Assembly: GCA_037952775.1 (NCBI GenBank)
Contig: JBANAY010000003.1
Coordinates: forward strand, 8,122,001 to 8,186,000
Length of the DNA: 64,000 bases
From: Clonostachys chloroleuca
Taxonomy: Eukaryota; Ascomycota; Sordariomycetes; Hypocreales; Bionectriaceae
Direction of reading: 5' to 3'
This document shows, in pieces, positions 33,808-43,938 of this stretch. Within the stretch, counting starts at the first letter, position 1. Each line of letters opens with the position of its first letter. The translations under genes were made by a program, and so were the position numbers. The notes beneath the pieces are model-generated. The model had not been told where the DNA came from, searched no databases, and saw nothing but the letters and a program-made list of their open reading frames with translations.

Positions 33808-35186
33808 CTTCTCATCAACGATCGCCTCGGTCGGCTTCGCTCATTCCAGCTAGCCATATGCCTCTGGATTTGAGGCCTCTTTATGCAGATATTTGCTTCG
33901 GGAATCATAGGGTTGCTTCTCTTTGCGCGCATCTGGGCCGGTCTCGGTGCCGGTATCTTGACCGTTGTCTCACCACTCTACCTCTCCGAGATTGCACCAA
34001 CAAGATCCCGAGGAATGGTCGTCACCGTGTACATGGTGTTTTTGCTTTCTCTCCTAATGTTTGGTAAGACACTGAACCTCGAAGATTGTGTAAAAACCTC
34101 AGTGCATATTCGCTAACCTTTGCACTAGGTTTCTTCATCAACCTCGGCGCCAACAAAGGACTGCCCCCAAGTCACATGCAGTACCGCCTCGTGCAGGCAA
34201 TTCCCCTCACCCCGGTCGGTCTCGCTCTGGTTGGGTCCTTTTTCCTGTCGGACACCCCACGCTGGCTAGCTTCCAAGGGACGTATTACGGAAGCCACAGC
34301 CGCGCTCGAACGCCTTCGGGAATCGAGTCAAGATGATGAAGCCCTCGCTACAGAGCGCACTGACATCCAGGGCCAGGCTCATCACCAAACTGAGAGTCTG
34401 TTGCAGGCATCTACATGGACAATATTCAAGGAAATTGCAACTGATAGCAACTACCCAGAGAGATTTCTGCTGGGCGCCGTGGTGCAAACGATTGCTCAAT
34501 GGGCTGGAGGGAACGGCATCACTTTTTACATCCCTCAGATTTTCAAATTGGCCGGCGTGACTAGTTCTGACCAGTCTCTAATAACCTCTGTGGCGTATGG
34601 GACCGTTAAGCTCGTGTTCACCATGTTGTTTGCTTGGTGTCTCGTCAATATCTGGGGTCGTAGGAAAACCATGTTCACTGGTCTCTGGCTGCAAGGCGTG
34701 GCACACGCTTGGATGGCCATTTACATGTCCCTGTTCTCAGACGGATCAAACAAGCATGCTAGCAACACAGCCATTGCCTCTGTCTTCGTCTACGCTGTTG
34801 GGTGGTCAATCGGCCTTTGTAACACCCAGGCATTGTATGGGACAGAGATCTACCCAACCCGCATTCGATCAGTCTGCTACGCGTTTAACATTATGCTGCA
34901 CTGGTTCTTTCAGTTCGCTGTCGTGCGTATAACGCCGAACATGTTTGTCGGACTTGGGGTGTCTGGCGCATATATCTTTTAGACCTGTGTTTGTGCTGTC
35001 GGAATACGATTATTGGGCGTATAGGCCCCGGAAACTAAAGGTGTCCCCATGGAGAGAGTGGATGAGCTGTTCTCAGGGCCGTGGTACATGGGGTGGAGAG
35101 CAAAGATCTCCCCTTCAGCTGATCTGCTTGCGGGAACTGATATGGGAAAGGATTTCAGAGAAGTCACTATCGAGAGGGCAGCTTAG
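33808..35186 (+). pseudogene. Sugar transporter (MFS) pseudogene, N-terminus missing
   Basis: Homology to fungal sugar/quinate-type MFS transporters starts inside the protein (LLINDRLGRLRSFQLA) without an ATG; roughly the first 100 residues are absent. An intron at 34064-34128 is still spliceable. The remaining frame contains family motifs (YLSEIAPTRSRG, SDTPRWLASKGR, GRRKTMFTG, YGTEIYPTRIRS and the tail APETKGVPMERVDELF). It is broken by TGA at 33871 and TAG at 34980 and 35022. The two TAG codons sit where the family usually has Trp, so both fit TGG to TAG changes, a G-to-A type compatible with RIP. Residues 35-330 are otherwise well conserved, suggesting fairly recent decay. Confidence 0.85.
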
Positions 35187-36271
35187 ATATTCACTTATAT
35201 TTAGCCAAACGAGAAACCGAAACTAAACCAAGAAATCTCTCGGAGCTTTCTTCCAGCTGAACTCTTCTACTAAGGTTGATTCGATATTCACACTGTTATT
35301 GTTGACGCTACGCTGGCTCCAAACTGACGAAGCATAGAAACATTTCTGTCTGCCAATTATAATGGAATTACCTATACTCCCCTGGGAGCAATTGTGTACC
35401 AGATAGCAGCATTTGAGTTTACAATCAGTAGCCCGAAGAAGTCGAAGTAGGTAGTGCAAGGCTATGAACAGCGGAATGGAGAGCCAGCCATCTTGTTGGA
35501 ACACCATTCATTACATCGACAAGGGCGAATGTTCCACTACGTAAAAGATAGATCCTTCAATTCTTCTTCTTCACTTGATTCTGCATTTCCTAAGTTACCA
35601 ATGACTTCACCAACACCAACGTAACTATCGACCAACGAATTAGACATTCAATGTTTTCCCTTGCACACTTTCGCTTTTGTCGCCATTTCCAGCTCTGATA
35701 TTTGCTTTAAATAAATTCTAATATTTATTATATATGAACCTTGCATATCAATAGCATTATGAGCTCATGACGTCCAAATGATAACTTTGATTAATAACGA
35801 TATTCTTGAATTCGACGTAAAACGAGCTATTGTATGCACTTTTTCATTATGCACCAAATTTGAATTAGAAATAACCAGTTTCTAAGTTCGCTTATATCAC
35901 ACAGAATTAGGCAACATATGCATTCTATATTACAAAGTCACCATGACCTCCGCTATTCTATCCGGTCTAAGTTCAGTAAATCAAAGACACTCTCAGTTCA
36001 ATCCCTTGAATCAGTCAATCATTTGGCTGCTCTGTCGTGATTCACTGTTCTTGAGTTGACTTAGATAGAGAAACAACTTATCAATGTCAACCGTTCGGGT
36101 TCAGTGAATCCTAGTTTCGTTGCTCTTGTATTCCTAGATGACTTGACCGTAATTTCGTAATTAAGCGAGTTGGAATTCATAATGGATATAAAACCATAGC
36201 TATTTCTAGTTCTATGTCATGATATAGTATATCTACCTAGGTAGTTCATTGCTTATGGAAATACCGCAAAC
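35187..36271. other. Intergenic region, no gene seen
   Basis: AT-leaning 1.1 kb with no credible coding frame. The last part carries the promoter of the small gene at 36272. Confidence 0.55.
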
Positions 36272-36769
36272 ATGGCAGAGTTTCGCACCGTCCGTATTGA
36301 GGAAACCAAACTTTTTGAACTTAAAAAGGGAAAAACCTACACTTGCCCTCATTTTAACGGTTGTGTCGGCTCAGTGATTGTCGGGAGGCTGGGCGACAAG
36401 TGGCATCTTATCATGGGTCATTATGCGTGTCACGAAGCGAGTATTGCGGACACAATGGACATGGAGCTTGTCGCTGGCCATCCCGAAAAGTGCCGAATAG
36501 GCAACGCAAGGGCAGCGGCTAACAAAATCCCAGAGTTGTGGCAAGCATACCAGCACTTATTCCAGGAGGATCGCCAGTCATTCCTCTACCGCCCAGAGAA
36601 AACCGACCACGAAGACATGGTCGGCAAGTTGAATGAAATTATGGACGATACCACTGGCTTGAGCGCGGAACAGAAAAATTACACAGAAGAAACGGCATCG
36701 AAGGGCAATGCCGCAATTTCGGTCAAAGTCAATATTCTCAATCATATCAAGATCAAGTTTGCTAAATGA
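36272..36769 (+). CDS. Small protein of unknown function with Gly-Cys...His motif
   Basis: A single intronless 165-residue frame starts MAEFRTVRIEE. I do not recognise a named family with confidence. The N-terminal half is likely beta-rich and has HFNGCVGSVIVG followed by WHLIMGHY, placing Cys31 fourteen residues before His45 and nineteen before His50. That Gly-Cys, strand, His layout resembles the CNF1/CheD/BLF1 glutamine-deamidase fold, in which the pair is catalytic. This is a pattern-level suggestion only. The C-terminal half is helical and charged. No signal peptide. It is intact although flanked by broken genes. Confidence 0.6.
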   Translation: MAEFRTVRIEETKLFELKKGKTYTCPHFNGCVGSVIVGRLGDKWHLIMGHYACHEASIADTMDMELVAGHPEKCRIGNARAAANKIPELWQAYQHLFQEDRQSFLYRPEKTDHEDMVGKLNEIMDDTTGLSAEQKNYTEETASKGNAAISVKVNILNHIKIKFAK

Positions 36770-37407
36770 TTTCGCAGTCAAGGGCATCTAAATGGGTCAA
36801 CTGCCTCTATGAGGCTCAGGAAACAACTATGACGACCAAAGTGGGAAGTTGACATGCTTTCGAAGAGGCTGGCTAGTGGAGGTGAAGCGATATAAGTAGG
36901 GGCGGCGAATTGTATCACACTCTTCCTTGTTCAGGATTTTCTTGGTATCAGGCCTAGTTCCTACGGTAGTCAAAAGACTGATTATCATTGTGGTCTTAGG
37001 AGCGCAACAACCACGCAAAGACAAAATGCGATGGATCTAGATGACTTCAAATTCATTTGAATTTAATACATGAAGTTTTGAAGCAAGGGGAGGAGACAGG
37101 GGTTCTTGCAGTAATAGCATGGACAGACGTTTCAAGCCTACCATACAAAGAAAGCTAGTCAAAAATCTGATCCGTTCAGTTGACATTCAATACGATTTTC
37201 ATCTTACCAACAATCTCGGGCTCAAGCTAGCGAACCACAAATATTCTGATACAGAAACAAATAGCAAGCAGTCAATATAAACAAAAAGAGACTCATGGCA
37301 ACGCGTGTTGTTGGCTGAAATTTAATCGGCTAGATACGTCCAATCTCTCCTAATCTACGGAACTTTCCCCTGAGACTCGACTTGATGCAGCATATCTCAA
37401 AATTGAG
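36770..37407. other. Convergent spacer, no gene seen
   Basis: About 640 bp between the small gene and the 3' end of the DUF6536 pseudogene. Nothing recognisable. Confidence 0.5.
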
Positions 37408-39867
37408 TTATGCATAGCATTTACCCGGTTCGGGCAATTCTACCTCGTCGTTGGAAAAAGCGCCATGTCCGGGATCTACTGGTCCTTCTAGTGAACGGAC
37501 TACCCCCCACTTGACCGGTAGTAAACTTGAAGTTTCCCCAGGCGTATGGCATGCCGCAGATATCGCTAAGCTGCAGCTTCCTGCAAGCGGCATCCCATCC
37601 CTCAACCGACGAGTTCCGAGAATGGCCACGCTTCCAAACAATATAACAAGAATAACGCAGGTGAGAACCATGGCAATCGGAGAGTAAGCGCTCGTTGTGG
37701 TGACCTGCATCTTATCCAACACCTCTTGGTCAAGCCTATCATTATCGTCAAAGTCCCACAGGTACCTCTCAAGTATCTGTGCAATGAAGAATCCCTGAGA
37801 AATGAGCCAATGAATCACTATCGAGAGAACCAACATGGGGATACTGTATTGATATGGACGCTCCAGAAAGAATGCAGACTTCTGTGCCCCTCTGGGGAAG
37901 GAGACTCGGAGGGGCTGGTGTGGACCGTGAGCAAAACTGGCCCATTCTGCGGCGGCAACCATCGACGTAAGAATGGAATTTAGAATCAAGTATATAAAAT
38001 ACAAGATGAGCTGCGGCAAATTCGTGAGGAGGACGGTACCAGCAACGGCTAAATCGCCGTCTGTGGGGATCTTCCAGTTTCTGATGAGCGTGTAGGGGTT
38101 GATAGTCCCGATACCAAAAGACCATAAAGAACTAAAATCACTGCGAGAAAAGCGACTTCCCAACATCTCTAAGGCATATCCTAGCAGCCCAAGAATCACA
38201 CCTACTGCAGTAAGAGCCCTATCTCATCATATTAGTTAGCTACTCCTTATCAAGGGGGGAAATGGTAGTATATATTACAGGAGCGAGGCAATTGTCCAGC
38301 GGAAGCGGCTACCAGCAGAGAACCAGCGTCTTCTTTGAGGGTGATAAACCGTCTGGGATATTTCTTCAAATGGTTTGTTATTTCTGATATCACGTGCAGA
38401 CGTGAGACAGACACCTTTCGTTCTCGGATCAGGAGACTCAATGAAAGAAGCAGCTGCGTCTCCGACAGTTACCAGAGGCTCGTCGTTGATCCAACGACTT
38501 GTCGCGATAAGGATGATGATAATCAGTTTGACCGCGTTGAAGGCTATAACCACATAAATGAGATTGAGGGAAACTCTCAGCTGGCATTGACTGTTGAGAC
38601 CTTGATGCCATGGACTTTCCATGTGTCTGCTCCCAGCTGGTCCTTCCAGGCTCCATCGCTGCACAATGTGTCAAAAGGAGACCTGGGATCATTCTCGGTT
38701 CTGTCCTATAGACTGACTCTTGGGAGCAGATCCAATAATACCAATTGGTGATGTAGGGATCGGTCTCGGGACTGAAGTTATTGTTGTAGTTGTCAACTGC
38801 GTACAAGGACGTGGCCGATGTGTTTCCACAATTCGCGAGAGAAGAGTGTCCGGGTTCGCTTAATCTCAGATCAAAAGGCTCGTTCAAGATGCTACAGTTT
38901 TCGGGTCTATCCATGACTAAAATCACGTTCCCTCTATCCTCAATCAATGTTTTTGGGTAGGCGTTGATGCATTCGTCGTTAGAGAGATATTGATATCGAT
39001 CGCCGTGCACAAGTTGATCTTGCACTTTATCGGCGTTGACATTTCCAAGGGCTATAGCTTGTGTGAAAAAAGTCTCGTTTAAAGGTGCACCTCGCGCGAA
39101 GGAGTCGTCGGCATACCAGATCCGGTACAGATTGTTGTTTGCGGATACAAAGAAGATAGAATTGTAGCTAAGGGGAGTTAGAAGTGCCCAAAAGAGTGGG
39201 AAGAATACGCTTACACAAGGTGAAGTGGAATCGAAGTAACGCCAAGGCAGAACCAGACAAAACCTCGCCGCTTCCTAATGAACCGCAGATTTCGGAGGCT
39301 GGGTATGCCGATATCTACCCACGAGCCCTTTGCATGCGCTCTATCAACGTCATCGCGCGACGGAGCACTTATAGTCTGCATGCAGTAGTTGCTTGCTCCC
39401 AAAAGAAGAGTGCTAACAATATTGATGATAAGATGGATCCCAATACCAAGTTTCTTGATGTCGCCGCAGTTACCAACGCTAATGGGTGCGACATTTGAGG
39501 TATATCCTTGAGCTCGTACCCTTGAGGTAACCACACCCGCAATTGAAACATTGCCTGTCAAGACAGCAAGCGTTACCGCGGCTGCAAATTATGCACCAAA
39601 CCTCCAACCTGTGACTGTATTTCGAGATTTTGCTCGCCATCAGCCTTACGTCGCATACGAAGAAACTTGTCACGAGGACTCTTGCCGCCAAATTCCTGAA
39701 CATATTCGTCTGAGGACGGGGTTGTCAGTAGGCCAAAGGCGAATGAATCCGGCTGGTTAGCATTAAAACGTACCTTCAGAAGTACCATTCCGGAGATTCA
39801 TTGTTTCCAAGGCTATCTCCGAACCGAGGAGAGGCGTACCACTTTCCTGGACTGTGCCGTGATGCAT
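37408..39867 (-). pseudogene. DUF6536 multi-pass membrane protein pseudogene
   Basis: The gene reads from MHHGTVQESG at 39867. A hydrophilic N-terminus is followed by the DUF6536 block (GWRFGA, then LLLGASNYCMQTISAPSRDDVDRA). A luminal-type loop (SLYAVDNYNNNFSPETDP) and several membrane segments follow (YVVIAFNAVKLIIIILIA, LPQLILYFIYLILNSILTS). Introns at about 39749-39784, 39156-39218 and 38221-38276 keep frame. Three frame changes do not: near 39605 just before GWRFGA, near 38690 and near 38605. In addition a TAA stop lies at 39589-39591. Each shift is explained by one missing base. The C-terminal 300 residues are fully open. Function of the family is unknown. Confidence 0.78.
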
Positions 39868-41618
39868 CTTCCAACTGGCGTCTATTTGCTGCAGATAGTA
39901 GCACAATGAGCAATCTTCATGGTTGCTGCGGAGGTGAAGTCAGACGGCAAAAGTAAGAAAGAATTCTCGAGTTCAGGATAAGTACCTGGCATGAGATATA
40001 TATAGAGTTGACATGATGACAACAGTTTGTGTCATTGTACTAACAATACGCGTAGTCCTGAAACGACTAGATAGACGTCAGATCAAGGATGGCTAAGCCA
40101 ATTTCGCCGACCAACGCCCATTCTAGTTCACAATGCATTCTGATAAAAGACCAATCAGAGTAACCGATTATGTTATTCCAACCTACTTGAGCTGAGTAGG
40201 ACATTATTTCCGAGGTGGAGAGCTAACGAAGGGTTAATCTAGCTGTGAGTGATGTCGTCAATTGCACGCAACATGATTGGGAAAAAAAGATAAATTTTGA
40301 TTTAAAGTAAGTGTCTAATACATCAGAGACCACCAACATGACAATATCCTTCTTCGAATCGATTAAGCACCACACATCATCAGTATCTGATGTCAGCAAG
40401 GGAGGTTCATACTATGTGGTGGTCAGGCTGGTATTTGCCACAGCCGTAAGCGTCGTACTTTGGCTGCTATACGCGCTTCTCTCTTTTGAATTTGTATCAT
40501 CTGATCTGGCAGTCGTAAATTCTGACAACCCATCTTCGTTTACGTGAAGAACGGCCCATCCTTATTCAAGAACGCATGTGAGAATTTACTCGTTCCAGTA
40601 GGTTTCATGTTTAAGCTTACCCTATACCAAGGAACGGGTAATCATTAGTCCGGTACCAAAGCACCACTACATTCTCTCGGATTTTTCTTTTCGGTAAATT
40701 AATTACTCAAATTAATCAGGATTTTACTATCCAACCACTATACTTCACTATTTGGCCACCTAAATGTGGCTGAAGCCCAACAATCTGCCCCCCTACGATT
40801 GTTAGGTTAGGTTAGGGGTTGCCATAGGGGTTAGTAGGGTTAGTTCCGGGGGTTTAGGGGGCAACGAGAGCCCCCGGAGAGGTGATATGATTGGGTTAAG
40901 CCACAGTTAAGTGGAAGCAGGTGGCCAAATAGTGAAGTATGGTGGTTGGATAGTGAAATCCATTAATTATCTTACATCTGTTCAAAAAAAATTAAGCCTG
41001 GATTATCTTTATCGATTCTCATCCATCACTCGTATGAGAAATCTTGAATTCATTGATATCTTAGTTTTACTTGCTGAAATAAGATCCGTGATGGAATTCC
41101 TCGTCACTTGGCGGCTGTCATCGCAATCGGGATGTCTAGGGTAGTCTGATATAACGAGGTCACGATGGTGGCTGAGGATTGTTTCTGAGTGGCTGGTTTG
41201 AAGTCTGAAACGGGGCGCAGTGTGGAGCTAGCATTTTTTATTAGTGGGGCTGGGATGGAAGTTGGCCAAATAAACGTTTAGACTCGTAGAGACGGTGCTT
41301 TTGATATCACGGTTGTCTTTACTTTATATTGCTACAAGAACTTGCATAAAAGGATTGAGGTCTTCCGTGCATATTGCCCTCAGACAATGGATATTGCCCA
41401 AAGTTTCTCTCGAAGATCATTGACACGTTTGCGCCGCTGAGTTTTACCCCTCTTTGCTGCGGGAACAACTCATTGCACATCGCACCTAAGAAGCTTACCT
41501 AATCTCTTATCGATATCAAATGGCGGTGGGGCTGGTTTTTTTTTTTCTCAATATTTACGACCAGCCTCTGTTCTTAGCATCTTTCCGTTAGGACGAGGAT
41601 AACGTTGGCGACGCAAAC
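39868..41618. other. Intergenic region with MITE
   Basis: Apart from the inverted-repeat element at 40719-40961 no gene is supported. A 78-codon frame at 40311-40547 with one hydrophobic stretch (VVVRLVFATAVSVVLWLLYA) lacks other support. Confidence 0.55.
40719..40961. mobile_element. MITE-like element with 43-bp terminal inverted repeats
   Basis: The left end starts GGATTTTACTATCCAACCAC and the right end, read on the opposite strand, GGATTTCACTATCCAACCAC. Over 43 bp, down to TTTGGCCACCT, the arms differ at two positions. Weaker similarity continues inward (TGTGGCT.AA.CCCAA). ATTAAT occurs at 40711-40716 and immediately outside the right end at 40962-40967, so it may be the target duplication. 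The interior holds no coding frame but a string of TTAGG/TTAGGG-like units at 40800-40860. This is a non-autonomous DNA transposon by structure; the transposase family is not identified. Confidence 0.85.
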
Positions 41619-42319
41619 ATGAGGTCAGTTGCGGCGTGGCCCTATCTTCATGGAGGATATTTACTAACCAGACCTGCAGAATCGAGAGCTGTTACTTTTG
41701 CGGCGGCGCTCCGGCGTACCCTTCGAAGGGGATCACCTTTATGAGAAATGATGGTACGTTTCTCGTGTCACGCTGCCCTCTGCCCGGAAAACGACACTGA
41801 CAGCGACTGCTTCTAGGAAAATCCTTCCGATTCTGCAAATCCAAGTGCCACAAGAACTTCAAGCTCCGACGAAACCCCCGCTCTCTTCGCTGGACAAAGG
41901 CGTCGCGCCGCAGGGCCGGCAAGGAAATGACGGTCGACAACTCGCTCCTCTTCGAGGCCCGCCGCAACGTTCCCGTGCGATACAACCCCGAGCTCATGGC
42001 CAAAACGCTCCAGGCCATGAAGCGCGTGAGCGAGATCCGCGCACGCAGAGAGCGTGTGTTCTACAAGAAGCGCATGGCTGGGAACAAGGCCCGCGAGCTC
42101 GCCCGTGCGGCCAAGCTCGTCGCCGAACACGAGCACCTCCTGCCCCGTATCCGTGGAAGCGAGTTGCGACGCCGCAGAGAGGCAGCAGGCGAGGATGCCA
42201 TGGATATCGAGGATGGTATCATTGATGAGGATGCTCGTGTCGTCAAGCAGAAGAGCCAGGTGTTTGGTGGCGAGAAGAAGCGCCTGAAGGTCCGCGTGGA
42301 GGAGATGGCCGAGGAATGA
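41619..42319 (+). CDS. RLP24: Ribosome biogenesis protein RLP24 (L24e family)
   Basis: Three exons (41619..41623, 41680..41753, 41817..42319) encode 193 residues. The first exon is just five bases (ATGAG). The join yields [19 protein letters not shown], the conserved L24e zinc-ribbon start, with the second cysteine pair in [11 protein letters not shown]. Then come [13 protein letters not shown] and a long basic helix, as in yeast Rlp24. Rlp24 is an essential nucleolar placeholder for ribosomal protein L24 on pre-60S particles and recruits the AAA-ATPase Drg1 through its C-terminus. Length matches the family (about 190-200). This is a core housekeeping gene embedded in an accessory region and it is intact. 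Confidence 0.96.
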
Positions 42320-42873
42320 ACACCAGCCTCTGTTAATGACATGGAAAAGGGTGGCGCCGGCGTTTTCTAGTTTTCTGAGCAACGAGTCGACCAGATAGGC
42401 TTTGATATTTCGTGGGTAAATGGGAATATGCAAATTGGTATTCATCCAAGCTTCGCATCTACGCATCGCTGAAAATCTCTGCCCACTATCTTATGAGAAT
42501 GTTTGATGGAAAATCTTGGTTTGAGTAAAGCTTAGCCATCGAATTTGACTGATTTGGTGCGGGAAAGTTCTCTTGTTCTCGGGCAATGTTCAGAAAACAG
42601 CGGCTCTACCCTTTGGAAATACTATGAGCCCTCACACTGATGCGTTTGACATTATCAACTCTTGAGCTAAATTACTCAGAGGCCTTGGTTTCTCAGGTCA
42701 GATGAACCAATCGAGATACGCAGATATTTTACAATACACACGAATTGAGCAGCTGGTTCCTCTAAGGGTTGCCTCGGCGCGGGGAATTGAAGTATGTCAT
42801 AGAACCATAAAAATATCTCTTCATACTACCTCAAATAACCTCATATTGCAATATCTCGTTCTTCTTCAATTCT
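42320..42873. other. Convergent spacer, no gene seen
   Basis: About 550 bp between RLP24 and the galactanase gene 3' end. No coding frame or site recognised. Confidence 0.5.
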
Positions 42874-43938
42874 TCAAATGCTCTTAAATACAGAAAGACT
42901 GGACAGAGCCTTGCCAGGCCACTCGAACAGCGTGTTTGAAGGGCAGGACGAGCCCAAGGCCTGGTTGTTCATCCATGCGGGTTCCCAGTAATAGAGACCT
43001 GTAGCACCCACATCATTGGCAACCTGGGCTACCTTTTTAATAAAGGTAGTTTGCCCGGCGGCAGAGAATGGGATGCTGGTGAGATCGGATGGGAATGCGT
43101 ATGCTGGGGAAGGGCATGAGGTTGGCCAATCCGTCTCGACAATCATAAGCTCCTTGCCCCATGTGCTCTTCATGTTCTGCAGGCTCGATTTGAGTGCTGA
43201 GAGGGTAGCTCCGTTGCCATAAAACGGATAGTATGAGACTCCCATAACATCAAAGTCGCTGGACTTCAGAGGACCTGCAGCGAGGACGCCCTTGTACCAC
43301 CACTGCTGTGTATCCCACTTCCAGCCATTGTCGAGATGAATCATGATTTTAGGCTTTGGGTTGAGGCTGGAATCCTTGATCCCATAGGCAGCAGAGTTCA
43401 AAAGACGCGCCACGTTGTAGAAATTGGATGTTGACCCTGTGGGGAATAGGAGGCCAGAAGTGATTTCATTGCCGATGGAGATGATGGCTGGTGCAACGCC
43501 TGCGCTGCTGAAGGCATTCGAGACATCCCTGGTGTAGTTGTACAACTTCCATGAGAGGTCATCGATGGCAGTGGGCCATCCTGACGGAATTCCTTGCTTG
43601 CCTGGATCGGCCCAGGTGTCACTGAAATGCAATGTGAGGTAGACGCTCAACCCTTGGGCTTTGGCTCGCTTAGCCAGTTTTAGGTTGTAGTCCAGGTTGT
43701 ACTCGCCGTTGGATGGGTTCACCCAGACACGCTGTCGGACCGAGTTGACGCCGTTGTTCTTGAGGATCTGCTCGAGAGGGAGTGTGGAGCCGCCATCTGT
43801 GTATGAGATGCCTTTTCCTTCTTCCACCGCTACCGAGGACCAATCGACGCCTTTGTAGGTGAGTGCCGAAACTGATGTTGTCGACAAAGCAGACAACGCT
43901 GCCGCAATGATAGAGAAACGCATCTCTGTAAACTTCAA
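42874..43938 (-). CDS. galA: Arabinogalactan endo-beta-1,4-galactanase, GH53
   Basis: A single exon of 354 residues with a signal peptide (IIAAALSALSTTSVSA, cleavage before LTYKGVDWSS). GH53 enzymes cut beta-1,4-galactan side chains of pectin outside the cell. The acid/base Glu is E158 in IISIGNEI and the nucleophile E268 in MIVETDWP. Also present are SVRQRVWVNP, LTLHFSDTWADPGKQ and VMGVSYYPFYG, all family landmarks. Length fits Aspergillus galactanases (about 350). An internal Met six codons in (43923) may be the true start, since it gives a more standard signal peptide. The gene symbol is used by analogy with Aspergillus galA. Confidence 0.95.
   Translation of the reverse strand: MKFTEMRFSIIAAALSALSTTSVSALTYKGVDWSSVAVEEGKGISYTDGGSTLPLEQILKNNGVNSVRQRVWVNPSNGEYNLDYNLKLAKRAKAQGLSVYLTLHFSDTWADPGKQGIPSGWPTAIDDLSWKLYNYTRDVSNAFSSAGVAPAIISIGNEITSGLLFPTGSTSNFYNVARLLNSAAYGIKDSSLNPKPKIMIHLDNGWKWDTQQWWYKGVLAAGPLKSSDFDVMGVSYYPFYGNGATLSALKSSLQNMKSTWGKELMIVETDWPTSCPSPAYAFPSDLTSIPFSAAGQTTFIKKVAQVANDVGATGLYYWEPAWMNNQALGSSCPSNTLFEWPGKALSSLSVFKSI

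Noticed and set aside
40311..40547. Small frame with one hydrophobic stretch
   Set aside because: Only one membrane-like segment, no family, no flanking exons; insufficient support.
41692..42466. Minus-strand frames opposite RLP24
   Set aside because: They mirror the strongly biased Arg/Lys codons of RLP24.
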